A stretch of 64,000 nucleotides of DNA from Trichobilharzia regenti. Its lineage: Eukaryota; Platyhelminthes; Trematoda; Strigeidida; Schistosomatidae. Below are positions 20,632-31,565 of the stretch, piece after piece. Below the pieces are notes generated by a model that had not been told where the DNA came from, did not search any database, and worked only from the letters and a program-made list of their open reading frames with translations. The stretch is from assembly GCA_944472135.2 (NCBI GenBank), contig OX235262.1:43637804-43701803 (forward strand). Direction: 5' to 3'. Numbering within the stretch: the first letter of the stretch is position 1; every line of letters starts with the position of its first letter. The position numbers and the translations under genes are program-made.

Positions 20632-23457
20632 TTGCTAATTAATGCACGTTCCTTAATCAATAAGATATCTGAACTAAGGACATTATTATTAGTCGCCAAG
20701 CCTACTGTAGCTCTGATTACTGAGTCATGGTGCTCATCCTCTGTACTTGATGTGCATATAGGTATCGATGATTACACTGTACACCGTGCAAACAGAGATT
20801 GCAAGCGTGGTGGAGGATGTCTCATATATATACATAGCTCATTTGTAGTCAGTAAGGTGGAAGATGAAACAATGAATAATGTACCTGACTCACTCTGGGT
20901 TGTCTTACATGGAGATAAGTACAAACTTCTCATAGGCTGTGTTTATCGAGCACCAAGCTCAACAAAAGAAACTGATGCGTTATTAGCTAAATCGTTTGCA
21001 CACGCATCCTCGTTTAGTGCTAATTACAAAATAATTGCAGGGGACTTCAATCTTCCAGAAGTCAATTGGCTAACTAGTTCCGGCCCCCAACGCTTCGACG
21101 AATTACTTGCCACTATAGACTGTTATGGATGGCAACAACACGTCCAGACACCTACTCGTGGTGACAACATGTTGGACCTTGTTTTTTGTCATGACACAAT
21201 CCCAGTATCCACTATGTTGGTAATAGATTTTCCAGTAGTGACCATAGAATGGTACTCTGCTCTCTGCCTTTCTCACCACTAAATACAGGAAACAAACAAG
21301 ACTCAGGAAGCACAATATGTCGTAGTTACAAATATACAGACTGGGGATTAGTCCAAGAACTTATTCGACTCTGTCAATGGGATGACTATTTTACCACTGA
21401 CTCCCTGGAGGCCTTAGTAACCCTGTTTTACAGGAATGTTACCCTTTGTCTAGATACAGTTGCTCCAAAGAAAATAGTGAAATTAAGTAGACACCGAACT
21501 GAATATATTCCAAGGGCACACCGTAATAAGTTAAGGAAGCTGAAGAAACAGTACTATTCCACTAAGGACATATCACTATTGCTCTCAATCCACGAGTCTC
21601 TTGAATCTATCAAGCGCCTACGCTCTCAAAAGGACCTCGACGAAGAGTTAACGGCACTTGAAAGTACCTCCAAAGTTTATAACTTAACGGCACTTCTTAA
21701 AAAACGAATGCAGTCGGCGAGGGAAATCCCATACTTACTTCACGACAAAGTAATCTACAATGAACCTGCCACTATCTGTGAACTTTCAGTGATTGGTTTG
21801 CAAACTTTAGTTTAGAAACACATATGCCTGGTGAAACCGCCCCCCTTACTATCTCTTCCCTTGAAAGCATTGTGTTCACTAATCAGTTAATAGTACAAGC
21901 AATTAAAAGCCTTAAACCTTCCACTAGTACGGGACCGGATGGCCTCGCTTCGATAATTTTCAAAAACAGTGGGTGTGATATACCCTGTTACTTCTTAAAT
22001 TCTTCTCAATATCTATGGACACTGGCACTTACCCTAGTGAGTGGAAAACTAGCTTCATAATTCCACATTACAAATCTGGTGATAGGGCAAACGTCCGCAA
22101 TTACAGACCCATAAATATAACCCCAGTTATCTCACGAATCATGGAGAAAGTTGTAAAAGATCAATTGTCAGACTACCTAATTAGGGAAGATCTTGTTACA
22201 AGGTCTCAACACGGATTTCTCAAAAATAGATCCTGCGTTACTTGCCACTTCGACTTTTTCAACTGCATCACTAGTAGTCGCGAAGCACGTAAGCTAGTCG
22301 TTGTTCTCTACTTCGATATATCTAGGGCATTTGACATGGTATCTCACAGTATTCTCTTTGAGAAGCTGTACTCTTGTGGAATTCGCAACCCATTACTGAA
22401 CTGGTTAAAATCATTTCTAAGCAACAGGGTACAAATAACCAAAGTTGGATCTGTATTGTCTCATCCTAGGCAGATCTCAAGTGGGGTCGTGCAAGGTAGT
22501 GTCCTAGGTCCACTTTTATTCACAGTCTACATTAACAGCATTTGCAAGTGCTTCACCTCAGGTAAACCATTCCTATATGCTGACGACCTCAAAGTCGTCT
22601 ACTCCTGCTACACTCATGAATTAAGCGATATGGTTACTAAAATACATCTTGAACTAAGTAGTCTCGCAACATGGTGTGCTGAATCCTGTCTAAATTTTAA
22701 CATTGACAAATGCGGCTGGATTTGTATCGGCAACAGTAACCTTGATCTAACTCTTGAAATAAATGGGCGAAAACTAGCTAAGCTCAACTCAGTCGTAGAT
22801 CTCGGTATTAGATACTCTAGTAACCTAACGTTCGCTGAACAGACTGATTATGCCAGACGTAAAACGCGAAGGCTGATAGGATGCATAACACGCAATTTCT
22901 TTTGTTGTGAAACTAGGGTTTTATTATACAAAGTATGTGTCCGACCTATCTTAGAATACTGCCCGTTTATTCTTAGCGGACTAAGACAAAATGACAAGCT
23001 TAAATTAGAGGGAGTGCAACGGCAGTTTACCTCAAGAACTCTTGGTTTAGAAAGTGGTCTGGAATACCATGAGCGATGCGTAAGACTAAGATTAGAACCC
23101 CTCTGGAAAAGACGCCTTAAGCTAAACCTTATCTTTTACTACAAGCTAACTAATCTTCTCTTGCATTCCTCCGAGCCAATAACTAAACCTACCGCTGTCG
23201 TCAGTTACAATCTTAGAAATCATCACAACCTAGCTGCTATAGAGCACTGTCAGACTTACGTGCGGTACAACTTCTTCTTAAATAAGTTTTCAGTCATTTG
23301 GAATAGACTACCAGCTAATGTGCGCGATGCAAACACACTTCCAGTGTTCATCTCCTCAGTCACCAGACTGCTCAAAGATGACAATGCACTTTTGCGCCTG
23401 ACTCTTACACCTTCTTTTTCACCCTACATAGATATTTTAAGTTCTTTAAACGTGTAG
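20632..23457 (+). pseudogene. Element C ORF2: endonuclease / reverse transcriptase, frameshifted
   Basis: APE-type endonuclease: LLINARSL start, TESW, RGGGCLIYIH, GCVYRAPSS, IAGDFNLPEVNW, and SSSDHRMV in the next frame. RT: TGPDGLASIIFK, YRPINITPVISRIMEKVV, LYFDISRAFDMVSH (motif A), GVVQGSVLGPLLF (motif B), FLYADDLKVVY (motif C) and NIDKCGW. Frame changes occur near 21215-21250, 21790-21820 and 22015-22060, so at least three shifts inactivate it. The last 480 codons (22015-23457) are open. CR1-group elements nick DNA with the endonuclease and reverse transcribe their RNA at the nick. The C-terminal 98 codons are almost identical to element A at 46.02-46.32 kb. Confidence 0.8.
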
Positions 23458-24085
23458 TTACAACAAACTACAATTATAAATTTTAATATTATTGGAACTA
23501 GATGATTAACATTTCTACACAGGACAGTAATATTAGTTCACACATAATATAAAAGTTAGCATAACGGGACTAGTTAGTTTGTGTACCAAAATAACCACAG
23601 TTACTAAACAGAATATATAAGTATATATTTATTAATCACTCCTTAAGGACTCCCGTTGCTTTCTTTTGCGTTGCTGTTGTTTGTCTTCTTTTTTCTCTCA
23701 CCATTTCAGCTTCCATTTGACTTTTTGAATGAGAATGAATAATGTGGATATTTGACCATTTACAATGACAAATGATCTGCAAACATTATTGGTTCCGTAT
23801 CTTTCAGTTGCCTGGTTAATAACGAATTAACTTTCTCCACGACGCAACCTGGATTACATTTGTGGAATATACTCTTATACCAATGGAAAAGTATCAATTT
23901 GTAATACAACGTCACGATTGTAGCTTATAACATAACTGATCGTATCTGTAAAAATAGCTTCCTTATTACCCAATTTGGATATAAATCAAGAATGAGATTC
24001 GGATCTGTACATACCTAAGTTATATTGTGGAATTACTTCAAGCCTTATTTTTTCCCAAGTATTTTTTCCCAAGTATTTGTAATCC
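23458..24085 (+). other. Element C 3'UTR, first part
   Basis: This is non-coding. It matches the reverse complement of 45.4-46.02 kb (3'UTR of element A) along its length and stops at TTTGTAATCC, the target site of the RTE insertion. It resumes at 27639. Confidence 0.7.
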
Positions 24086-27000
24086 GGATTACGGGACCTT
24101 GAGCGCGCTTTTCGACTATTACGCTACATTTTGGTCATAAATAAAATCTCTTATTACTCTAAAATTTTATGCAAAGTGTTTGCGGAAATTATCACAATTA
24201 TTAACCTTTCGAACACTGAATCCAAAAAATACAATCTTATTGACAGATAATACACATATCTCAGTGTTTGGATTTGTGGAATTTTTAAACATAAACACAT
24301 CTATAATTGTATATATTGTTGGATTTATATGTTCAAGTTGCTCCAAGTCAGTGAGTTTATGGTTAAGATATCATTTTAGTTAAATGTACTGAACTATATT
24401 ATATGTTGTCTTATTGTATAGTTGTCGTCGCTTTTTGCCCTTTTTTCTGTGAACTGTTTCCTTTGTTGATGTTGTTCTCATTGTTTGTCCGTTATTTTCT
24501 GATTTTGAGGGGAGCAACCCAAAAAGTTGCTTCTCTCTAAACTTTTACTTAATGTAATCATTCTTTTCTCAGGCGTGAGGCTAGCAACCCCACCCTGTAA
24601 ACAAAAATTGCTACAGAAACTTCAGTATGTTGAACCTCCTTGCACCAAAAGAAAAAGTCTGTGTAGGAACATGGAACGTCCGAACTATGTACGAGACTGG
24701 AAAAGCTGCCCAGATCGCCAACGAGATGAAAAGATACGGAATACAAGTGCTGGGAATATGTGAGAGCAGATGGAATGGGAGTGGACTCACCAAATTGTCA
24801 ACAGGTGAGTCAGTGATCTACTCCGGTCACCCAGAAGATAACCACACGCACACCGAGGGCGTGGCTATCATGATGTCACCAACGGCAACGAAAGCCCTGA
24901 TACAATGGGAGGCGATTTCGTCCAGGATAATGACCGCCAGGTTCAACTCCAAAGGAAGGAAAGTGTCAATCATACAATGTTATGCACCCACAAACAACGC
25001 AGACCTCGAGAAGAAAGAAGAATTCTACAGGCAACTACAGGCAACAATGGACAATACTCCAGCTGGCGACATGAAAATACTAATGGGAGACATGAACGCC
25101 AAACTGGGACCAGACAATACGGGAAGGGAACTCATCATGGGTAGAGAAGCTCTAGGAGAAATGAATGAAAACGGAGAACTCTTCGCCGACTTCTGCGCCT
25201 TCAACGAACTGGTGATTGGTGGCAGTGTATACAAGCACAAAGATATCCACAAGGCTACATGGGTGTCACCAGACGGGCAAACCAAAAACCAAATCGACTT
25301 CATCTCAATCTCAAGGAAGTGGAGGCGCAGCCTACTGGACACAAAAGCAAGAAGAGGAGCAGACGTTGGCTCAGACCACTATCTCGTACAAGGGACAATC
25401 CAAATCAAATTAAAAGCTTTCAAAGAAGGAGGAGCTGCAGATAGACCACAAGCCAAGTTCAACACTCAAAAGCTGAAGGACCAGGCTACAAAGGACATCT
25501 TCATTGCAAGCATAAAGGACAAAGCCGAGACACAAATCAACACTAGCGAAGAGGTCGGCGTTGAAAAGCACTGGAACAACTTGAAAACGGTGTGGAGCCA
25601 AACCTGCATAGAAATTCTAGGCAGAAAAAAGAGACAGGACAAACAGTGGCTCACTACGGACACTTGGAAACTAATAGAAGAGAGAAGGACAGTGAAGCAA
25701 AAGATTATCCAGTGCACGGACGAGCAACAAAAACAGGAGCTGAATGCAAGCTACAATACACTGAACAAAAGAGTGAAGAAAAGTGCCAGGGAAGACAAAA
25801 GAAAATATTATGAAACCATGGCAAACGAAGCAGAACAAGCTGCAGGCAAAGGAGACCTCGCCACACTCTACCAAACAACTAGGAACCTTTCGGGCAAACG
25901 TTCGACACAGATTAAGCCAATAAAGGACGACAATGGAAAGTCAATCACCAAAGAGGTGGAACAGAGAAAGCACTGGGTTGAACACTTCAAAAGACTTCTA
26001 AATCGTCCGCCACCTACAACACGTCCAGCAATACCAACAACGGAAGCAGAACTACCAGTGAACACTGACCCCCCGACGAAATCAGAAGTCCTGAATGCAA
26101 TCAAGATGCTTAAAACTGGGAAAACACCGGGACCAGATGGAATCCCAGCAGAGGCTTTGAAAATAGACCCAGAGACAACAGCGGACTTGATGACACCACT
26201 ACTGGAGAAGGTGTGGAAAGAGGGCAAAGTACCCGAGGATTGGAAGAACAGTTACTTATTCAAACTTCCAAAGAAAGGAGACTTAAGTCAATGTAAAAAC
26301 TGGCGCGGAATTATGCTTCTGTCCATTCCAAGCAAGATACTAAGTCGCATCATCCTGGAGAGAATCAAACAAGCCCTAGATGAAAAACTTCGTCCGGAAC
26401 AGGCTGGATTCAGGAGAAACAAATCATGTATTGATCAAATCGCCACTCTACGGATCATCATTGAACAAAGCTTGGAATGGCAGTCACCTCTCTATCTCAA
26501 CTTCATCGACTTTGAAAAGGCCTTCGACAGCGTCGATCGAGAGGTCATTTGGAAACTACTTCGCTACTACGGGGTCCCATCGACAATTATACACCTCATC
26601 CAACAGTTATACGACAATGCTGCATGCCAAGTAATCCACAACGGGAAACTTACGGAAGCCTTCGAAGTGAGGACGGGAGTGAGGCAAGGCTGTCTACTAT
26701 CACCAATGATCTTCCTGATTGCAATTGATTGGATAATGCGACAGACAACGGCAACCAACGAGGGAACAGGCATAAAATGGACTGACACAAAAGACTTGGA
26801 GGATCTGGATTTCGCCGATGATATATGTCTGATTTCCCATAAACTGGAAGATATGCAAATGAAAAGTAACAAGTTGGCAGAAGAAGCATCAAAGATAGGA
26901 CTTCACGTGAACATAGATAAAACAGAGATAATGAAGATTCCTAGCCAACATCAACAGCAACAACAGACCACAATAAGCATAAATGGGAAGAACCTGAAAG

Positions 27001-27628
27001 AAACAACCTCCTTCACCTACCTGGGAAGCATCGTCTCAACTACAGGCGGAACTGACGAGGACATCAAAGCCAGAATCGGAAAAGCAAGACAAGCTTTCAT
27101 TACTCTCAAATCTGTGTGGAGGTCAACAGCAATCAGCATCAAAAATAAGATCCGGATTTTCAACTCCAATGTGAAGTCAGTGCTACTATACGGATCAGAG
27201 ACTTGGCGAGTCATAAAGAGCATCTCAAACAAACTTCAAACCTTCATTAACAACTGTCTCCGCTCAATACTCAAGATCAGATGGCCAGAAAAGATCAGCA
27301 ACAGGGATCTCTGGGAGCGAACCAATCAGGAACCGATTGTGAAACAAATAGGCAGAAAGAAATGGAGATGGATTGGCCATACGCTGAGGAAACCATCAAG
27401 TGACATCACTAGACAAGCCCTCGAGTGGAACCCGAAAGGGAGGCGGCGAGTTGGTCGTCCAAGGGTGACTTGGAGGAGGTCATGTGAAGAGGAGATGAAA
27501 GCATGTGGGCAGACCTGGAGCAGGGTGAAAAAGTTGTCAGAAAACCGAAGTCAATGGAGGTGCGCAGCTGAAGCCCTATGTTCCTCTAGGAACTAAAGGA
27601 TACAATAATAATACAATAATAATAATAA
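24086..27628 (+). mobile_element. Full-length RTE-clade retrotransposon
   Basis: It is bounded by the 10-bp TSD TTTGTAATCC (24076-24085 and 27629-27638), 3,543 bp long. It has a 541-bp 5' leader, one long ORF, the 3' block GAAGCCCTATGTTCCTCTAGG and a TAA-type tail. The single ORF with endonuclease and RT, the short 3' end and the trinucleotide tail are typical of RTE elements such as schistosome SR2. The leader just upstream of the ATG (GAGGCTAGCAACCCC) is also found in the SINEs at 1.1, 10.5 and 56.1 kb. Confidence 0.85.
24627..27596 (+). CDS. RTE polyprotein: endonuclease + reverse transcriptase
   Basis: 989 codons without interruption. APE endonuclease (about residues 10-260): VGTWNVRTMYETGK, ICESRWNGSG, ILMGDMNAKLG, NQIDFISIS, ADVGSDHYLV. 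RT (about 480-800): KTPGPDGIPAEALK, KNWRGIMLLSIPSKILSRI, YLNFIDFEKAFDSVDRE (motif A), GVRQGCLLSPMIFLIA (motif B), LDFADDICLIS (motif C), IDKTEIMKI. C-terminal tail [12 protein letters not shown] and GRRRVGRPRVTWRRS. All catalytic positions that I can check are present, so this copy may be competent or very recently so. The start is the first ATG before the conserved endonuclease. It could also mobilise the SINEs that share its 3' end. Confidence 0.9.
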   Translation: MLNLLAPKEKVCVGTWNVRTMYETGKAAQIANEMKRYGIQVLGICESRWNGSGLTKLSTGESVIYSGHPEDNHTHTEGVAIMMSPTATKALIQWEAISSRIMTARFNSKGRKVSIIQCYAPTNNADLEKKEEFYRQLQATMDNTPAGDMKILMGDMNAKLGPDNTGRELIMGREALGEMNENGELFADFCAFNELVIGGSVYKHKDIHKATWVSPDGQTKNQIDFISISRKWRRSLLDTKARRGADVGSDHYLVQGTIQIKLKAFKEGGAADRPQAKFNTQKLKDQATKDIFIASIKDKAETQINTSEEVGVEKHWNNLKTVWSQTCIEILGRKKRQDKQWLTTDTWKLIEERRTVKQKIIQCTDEQQKQELNASYNTLNKRVKKSAREDKRKYYETMANEAEQAAGKGDLATLYQTTRNLSGKRSTQIKPIKDDNGKSITKEVEQRKHWVEHFKRLLNRPPPTTRPAIPTTEAELPVNTDPPTKSEVLNAIKMLKTGKTPGPDGIPAEALKIDPETTADLMTPLLEKVWKEGKVPEDWKNSYLFKLPKKGDLSQCKNWRGIMLLSIPSKILSRIILERIKQALDEKLRPEQAGFRRNKSCIDQIATLRIIIEQSLEWQSPLYLNFIDFEKAFDSVDREVIWKLLRYYGVPSTIIHLIQQLYDNAACQVIHNGKLTEAFEVRTGVRQGCLLSPMIFLIAIDWIMRQTTATNEGTGIKWTDTKDLEDLDFADDICLISHKLEDMQMKSNKLAEEASKIGLHVNIDKTEIMKIPSQHQQQQQTTISINGKNLKETTSFTYLGSIVSTTGGTDEDIKARIGKARQAFITLKSVWRSTAISIKNKIRIFNSNVKSVLLYGSETWRVIKSISNKLQTFINNCLRSILKIRWPEKISNRDLWERTNQEPIVKQIGRKKWRWIGHTLRKPSSDITRQALEWNPKGRRRVGRPRVTWRRSCEEEMKACGQTWSRVKKLSENRSQWRCAAEALCSSRN

Positions 27629-27638
27629 TTTGTAATCC

Positions 27639-27977
27639 ATCCAAAACATACTTGGGTTTTTGTGCTAATGCGAAGTCAATATTCCTATATTTCATGATGT
27701 GCTCCATTGAATGACTGGTTATCATATTGTTCGCACAAACCAAAACAGAAACGTCAGCGACCACGTAATTTAACCATAAACAGAATTTATGGAATTTAAA
27801 TAATGCTTATCCATGCCTTTCATTTGATGTGTCCTACACAGGTAGGAAAAAATATGTATTTTATTGAAACATTATTATTGAGTATGACTGCTAAAGGCAT
27901 ATGTAATTTATCATATCTAATTTGTCATATTGATGATGCCTGTAAACTGGCGTCCCTCATGTAAAAAATGAGAATAT
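27639..27977 (+). other. Element C 3'UTR, second part
   Basis: Continuation of the interrupted 3'UTR. It matches the reverse complement of 45.07-45.40 kb, including GGCGTCCCTCATGTA near the end, and stops at ATGAGAATAT, the PLE-2 target site. Confidence 0.7.
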
Positions 27978-28015
27978 AATTTTGATGTGGTTTTGTTCTC
28001 TGAGCTGGATAGTTA

Positions 28016-28063
28016 GTTTGTGAAGCTTTCATCACCTTACTGGGTGACATCTTCAGCGCATAC
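28016..28063 (-). ncRNA. Candidate hammerhead ribozyme, PLE-2 left arm
   Basis: Same layout as 4126-4173: CTGAAGA, stem II GTCACC / GGTGAT, GAAA, AGCT. Stem I here is GTATGCG / CACAAAC, with one additional mismatch (C-A) compared with the fold-back copy. Confidence 0.5.
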
Positions 28064-28360
28064 TTCAAATTGAAGTGAGCTTTTAGGTTTCTCCACGGGT
28101 TTATTAATCATTCCTCCTGGTGATCTTGGACGTGATTGGTTGTTTATGTATGTTTTCACACCTTCTAGGTTACTTGTGTTGGAACTGATTGTTTCTGTGA
28201 CTTGAACTTTGGCCAATCGTGTGTGAAGTTTCTTTCTTATTGGTTGATAAATTTTCTCTATCTCGATGTGTCTATTGATTGATGATTCACTGGAATGCCA
28301 AGCTTCTAAAAATTCTCTAGCATTCTTGTTATTTCCTTTGTCTAATATTTGAACGTTGTC

Positions 28361-28981
28361 TCAGTCGAATTGATGTCCGTGGTTGTCTGTGTGTAGTGAA
28401 ATGAGGGAGTGTATATCATGTCTTTTGACGGCTAGCTTATGTTCGTGGATACGAAGACGAAGGGGACGTCCACTTTGGCCAATGTAGTGTTTTTCGCAGT
28501 TGCTACAGTTTATTTTGTAGATGATGTTGGTTTTGTCTTCTTTTGCTGTTGAGTCTTTTGGTTGACATAGAATTGAGTGCAGCGACTTTGTTGGTTTGTG
28601 TACGACGTCAATTCCTAAAGGTTTGAAGAGTCTTTTAGTGATTTCTGAGATATCCTTTATATATGGTAAGGCGATTTTCTTTGTGTTTTCCTTGGTGGCT
28701 TTTGTTTTGGTAGGTTGGCTTGGGGGTATATGTCTCTTGATGAAATTCCGGGGATATCCATTCTTTTGGAAGACGTCCATGAGATACTTTTCTTCAATTT
28801 TTCTTAAGGTGGGAGTGCTGCAGTGAGTCCTTGCTCTCTTGAATAGTGTTTGTATGCAGTTCCTTTTGTGTGCTATTGGGTTGTTGCTGTTGTAATTCAG
28901 TATTTGGTCTGTGTGAGTTGATTTCCTATAAACTTGAGTTTCTAATTCTCCTGTAGTTGTTCGCCTGACTAAGACGTCCAA
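28361..28981 (-). pseudogene. RT C-terminus / GIY-YIG in PLE-2 inverted arm
   Basis: 206 codons on the minus strand: DVLVRRTTTGELETQVYRK (end of RT), then NGYPRNFIKRH and the GIY-YIG motif CSNCEKHYIGQSG. It ends at FD-stop where the fold-back copies read FDWDN. No RT catalytic motifs are included, so it is a structural arm and not a gene. Confidence 0.7.
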
Positions 28982-29096
28982 AAATGGTATTTTGTTCTCG
29001 GATTCCTCTTCTCTTGTGAATTTGATGTCGTTGAAGACGTTGTTTATTAAGTCGTGAGTTTTGTCTAATTCGTTTCTTTTGATTATTACAAATGTG

Positions 29097-29492
29097 TTTC
29101 AAAAGAAACGAACCACCAGAGAACAATTATTCTTTCTCCATGAGTGCCTTCGTCATTCAATCCTACCAAACAGTGTAAAATACAAGCCACCAGTCAACTG
29201 CCCAATGGGATGGAAATTGGCCGAACAATGTGGAAGACGAATGGTCAAATTAATGATTACGGACGCACATTATCGGATCAACAAATATCAACAAATAATC
29301 GATGTCCAAAAAGCAAAATTAGAGAAAACCCTCAACCAAGAACACCTGTCAACGCTGATCACCGCAATTTCACTGTCAAGTGGAAAACACAGAGAACAAA
29401 GACGAAGAGTCCTCAAAACCAAGCTAGCCAAGGTTAGAAAACAACAACCAGACAATACGCCCATAGACTGCGTAGTCAACCTATCAAAATAA
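29097..29492 (+). pseudogene. PLE-2 N-terminal coding region, before in-frame stop
   Basis: The open frame includes LHECLRHSILPNSVKYKPP, KLMITDAHYRINKYQ and NTPIDCVVNLSK, then TAA at 29490-29492, and continues in the same frame as the main ORF. PLE-1 shows the same block (TVCNLSDREL ... LLEKGLNFN) without a stop. So this is the natural N-terminus of the PLE protein cut off by a nonsense codon, unless the stop is read through. There is no ATG at the left end because the inverted arm begins there. Confidence 0.65.
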
Positions 29493-29504
29493 CCACTATC
29501 AAAA

Positions 29505-31220
29505 ATGGAACAACAACTACTACAAAAAGGATTAAACTACAACACCGGAGATGCTTCGAAAACTGATTTCTTCGCTACCCTTGAATCATTACTCAAATCA
29601 TCAAACTTGAACGAGGGAACACAGGAAGAGATACGCCAAACAATTGTACCAATGGTCAAACAGAAAAGACAACACACACAACTCAACTCTCAAGAACTAA
29701 AGGCCCTCAAAAAGCTGAAAAATAGGAAGGACATCGTCATTTTACCAGCCGACAAAGGAAGAACAAAAGTAGTCATGGGCAGAGAAGAATACACCAAGAA
29801 AGCTGAAGAACTACTCAACGATGAAGATGTATATCAACAACTCCCAACAAATCCCATACAAACGTTAGACAACCGCATCCAAAGGACCTTAAACAAGCTC
29901 AGCAAAACTGGACAGATCACAAAACAAGACCAACGGCGAATGAAATCCAATGAACCAGTCCTACCTCGATTCTACGGCAGACCCAAAATACACAAGGCAA
30001 ATATCCCGTTACGACCAATTGTATCACTCCCAGGAACTCCAACATATAATTTGTCCAAGGAATTATACAGAAAACTAAAACACCTAACGGAATCCTGTGA
30101 TCACTCCATCAACTCTGCTATCCAATTCCTAGAGAAAATCAGAGACATCCAAATAGATGAACAAGAAATAATGGTATCCTTCGACGTGACAGCATTATAT
30201 ACCTCTATCGGACAAAAACTAGCAAAAGAAACAATGGAGCAATTACTTAGCAACGACGAACAACTTCCACAACAATCAAAAATGCAACACACAAGCTGGA
30301 TGGAATGCATAAATCTATGCCTAACAACATACTTCCAATTCAACGGCCAAATATATGAACAAGTCAAAGGAACACCAATGGGATCGCCAATATCAGGTTT
30401 GATTGCAGAAGCAGTGATGCAAAGACTCGAAAACATAATTCTACCAAAGATCAAACCCGAGATTTGGATACGCTACGTCGACGACACATTTGCAATAATC
30501 AAAAGAAACGAATTAGACAAAACTCACGACTTAATAAACAACGTCTTCAACGACATCAAATTCACAAGAGAAGAGGAATCCGAGAACAAAATACCATTTT
30601 TGGACGTCTTAGTCAGGCGAACAACTACAGGAGAATTAGAAACTCAAGTTTATAGGAAATCAACTCACACAGACCAAATACTGAATTACAACAGCAACAA
30701 CCCAATAGCACACAAAAGGAACTGCATACAAACACTATTCAAGAGAGCAAGGACTCACTGCAGCACTCCCACCTTAAGAAAAATTGAAGAAAAGTATCTC
30801 ATGGACGTCTTCCAAAAGAATGGATATCCCCGGAATTTCATCAAGAGACATATGCCCCCAAGCCAACCTACCAAAACAAAAGCCACCAAGGAAAACACAA
30901 AGAAAATCGCCTTACCATATATAAAGGATATCTCAGAAATCACTAAAAGACTCTTCAAACCTTTAGGAATTGACGTCGTACACAAACCAACAAAGTCGCT
31001 GCACTCAATTCTATGTCAACCAAAAGACTCAACAGCAAAAGAAGACAAAACCAACATCATCTACAAAATAAACTGTAGCAACTGCGAAAAACACTACATT
31101 GGCCAAAGTGGACGTCCCCTTCGTCTTCGTATCCACGAACATAAGCTAGCCGTCAAAAGACATGATATACACTCCCTCATTTCACTACACACAGACAACC
31201 ACGGACATCAATTCGACTGA
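29505..31220 (+). CDS. PLE-2 reverse transcriptase / GIY-YIG endonuclease, truncated by stop
   Basis: 571 codons from ATG. RT: RFYGRPKIHKANIPLRPIV, IMVSFDVTALYTSIG (motif A), GTPMGSPISGLIAEAVM (motif B), IWIRYVDDTFAII (motif C) and PFLDVLVRR. GIY-YIG: NIIYKINCSNCEKHYIGQSG and RLRIHEHKLAVK. The frame ends at TGA (31218-31220) inside HQFD-stop-DN, where the 4-5.5 kb copies have Trp. The remaining 110 or so codons, including the likely catalytic Glu, follow in frame. The same stop is in the inverted left arm. Confidence 0.8.
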   Translation: MEQQLLQKGLNYNTGDASKTDFFATLESLLKSSNLNEGTQEEIRQTIVPMVKQKRQHTQLNSQELKALKKLKNRKDIVILPADKGRTKVVMGREEYTKKAEELLNDEDVYQQLPTNPIQTLDNRIQRTLNKLSKTGQITKQDQRRMKSNEPVLPRFYGRPKIHKANIPLRPIVSLPGTPTYNLSKELYRKLKHLTESCDHSINSAIQFLEKIRDIQIDEQEIMVSFDVTALYTSIGQKLAKETMEQLLSNDEQLPQQSKMQHTSWMECINLCLTTYFQFNGQIYEQVKGTPMGSPISGLIAEAVMQRLENIILPKIKPEIWIRYVDDTFAIIKRNELDKTHDLINNVFNDIKFTREEESENKIPFLDVLVRRTTTGELETQVYRKSTHTDQILNYNSNNPIAHKRNCIQTLFKRARTHCSTPTLRKIEEKYLMDVFQKNGYPRNFIKRHMPPSQPTKTKATKENTKKIALPYIKDISEITKRLFKPLGIDVVHKPTKSLHSILCQPKDSTAKEDKTNIIYKINCSNCEKHYIGQSGRPLRLRIHEHKLAVKRHDIHSLISLHTDNHGHQFD

Positions 31221-31517
31221 GACAACGTTCAAATATTAGACAAAGGAAATAACAAGAATGTTAGAGAATTTTTAGAAGCTTGGCATTCCAGTGAATCATC
31301 AATCAATAGACACATCGAGATAGAGAAAAGTTATCAACCAATAAGAAAGAAACTTCACACACGATTGGCCAAAGTTCAAGTTACAGAAACAATCAGTTCC
31401 AACACAAGTAACCTAGAAGGTGTGAAAACATACATAAACAACCAATCACGTCCAAGGTCACCAGGAGGAATGATTAATAAACCCGTGGAGAAACCTAAAA
31501 GCTCACTTCAATTTGAA

Positions 31518-31565
31518 GTATGCGCTGAAGATGTCACCCAGTAAGGTGATGAAAGCTTCACAAAC
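31518..31565 (+). ncRNA. Candidate hammerhead ribozyme, PLE-2 right arm
   Basis: CTGAAGA 31525-31531, stem II, GAAA and AGCT as in the copy at 5506-5553; stem I GTATGCG / CACAAAC with two mismatches. The cleavage site would be at the T before CACAAAC. Confidence 0.5.
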
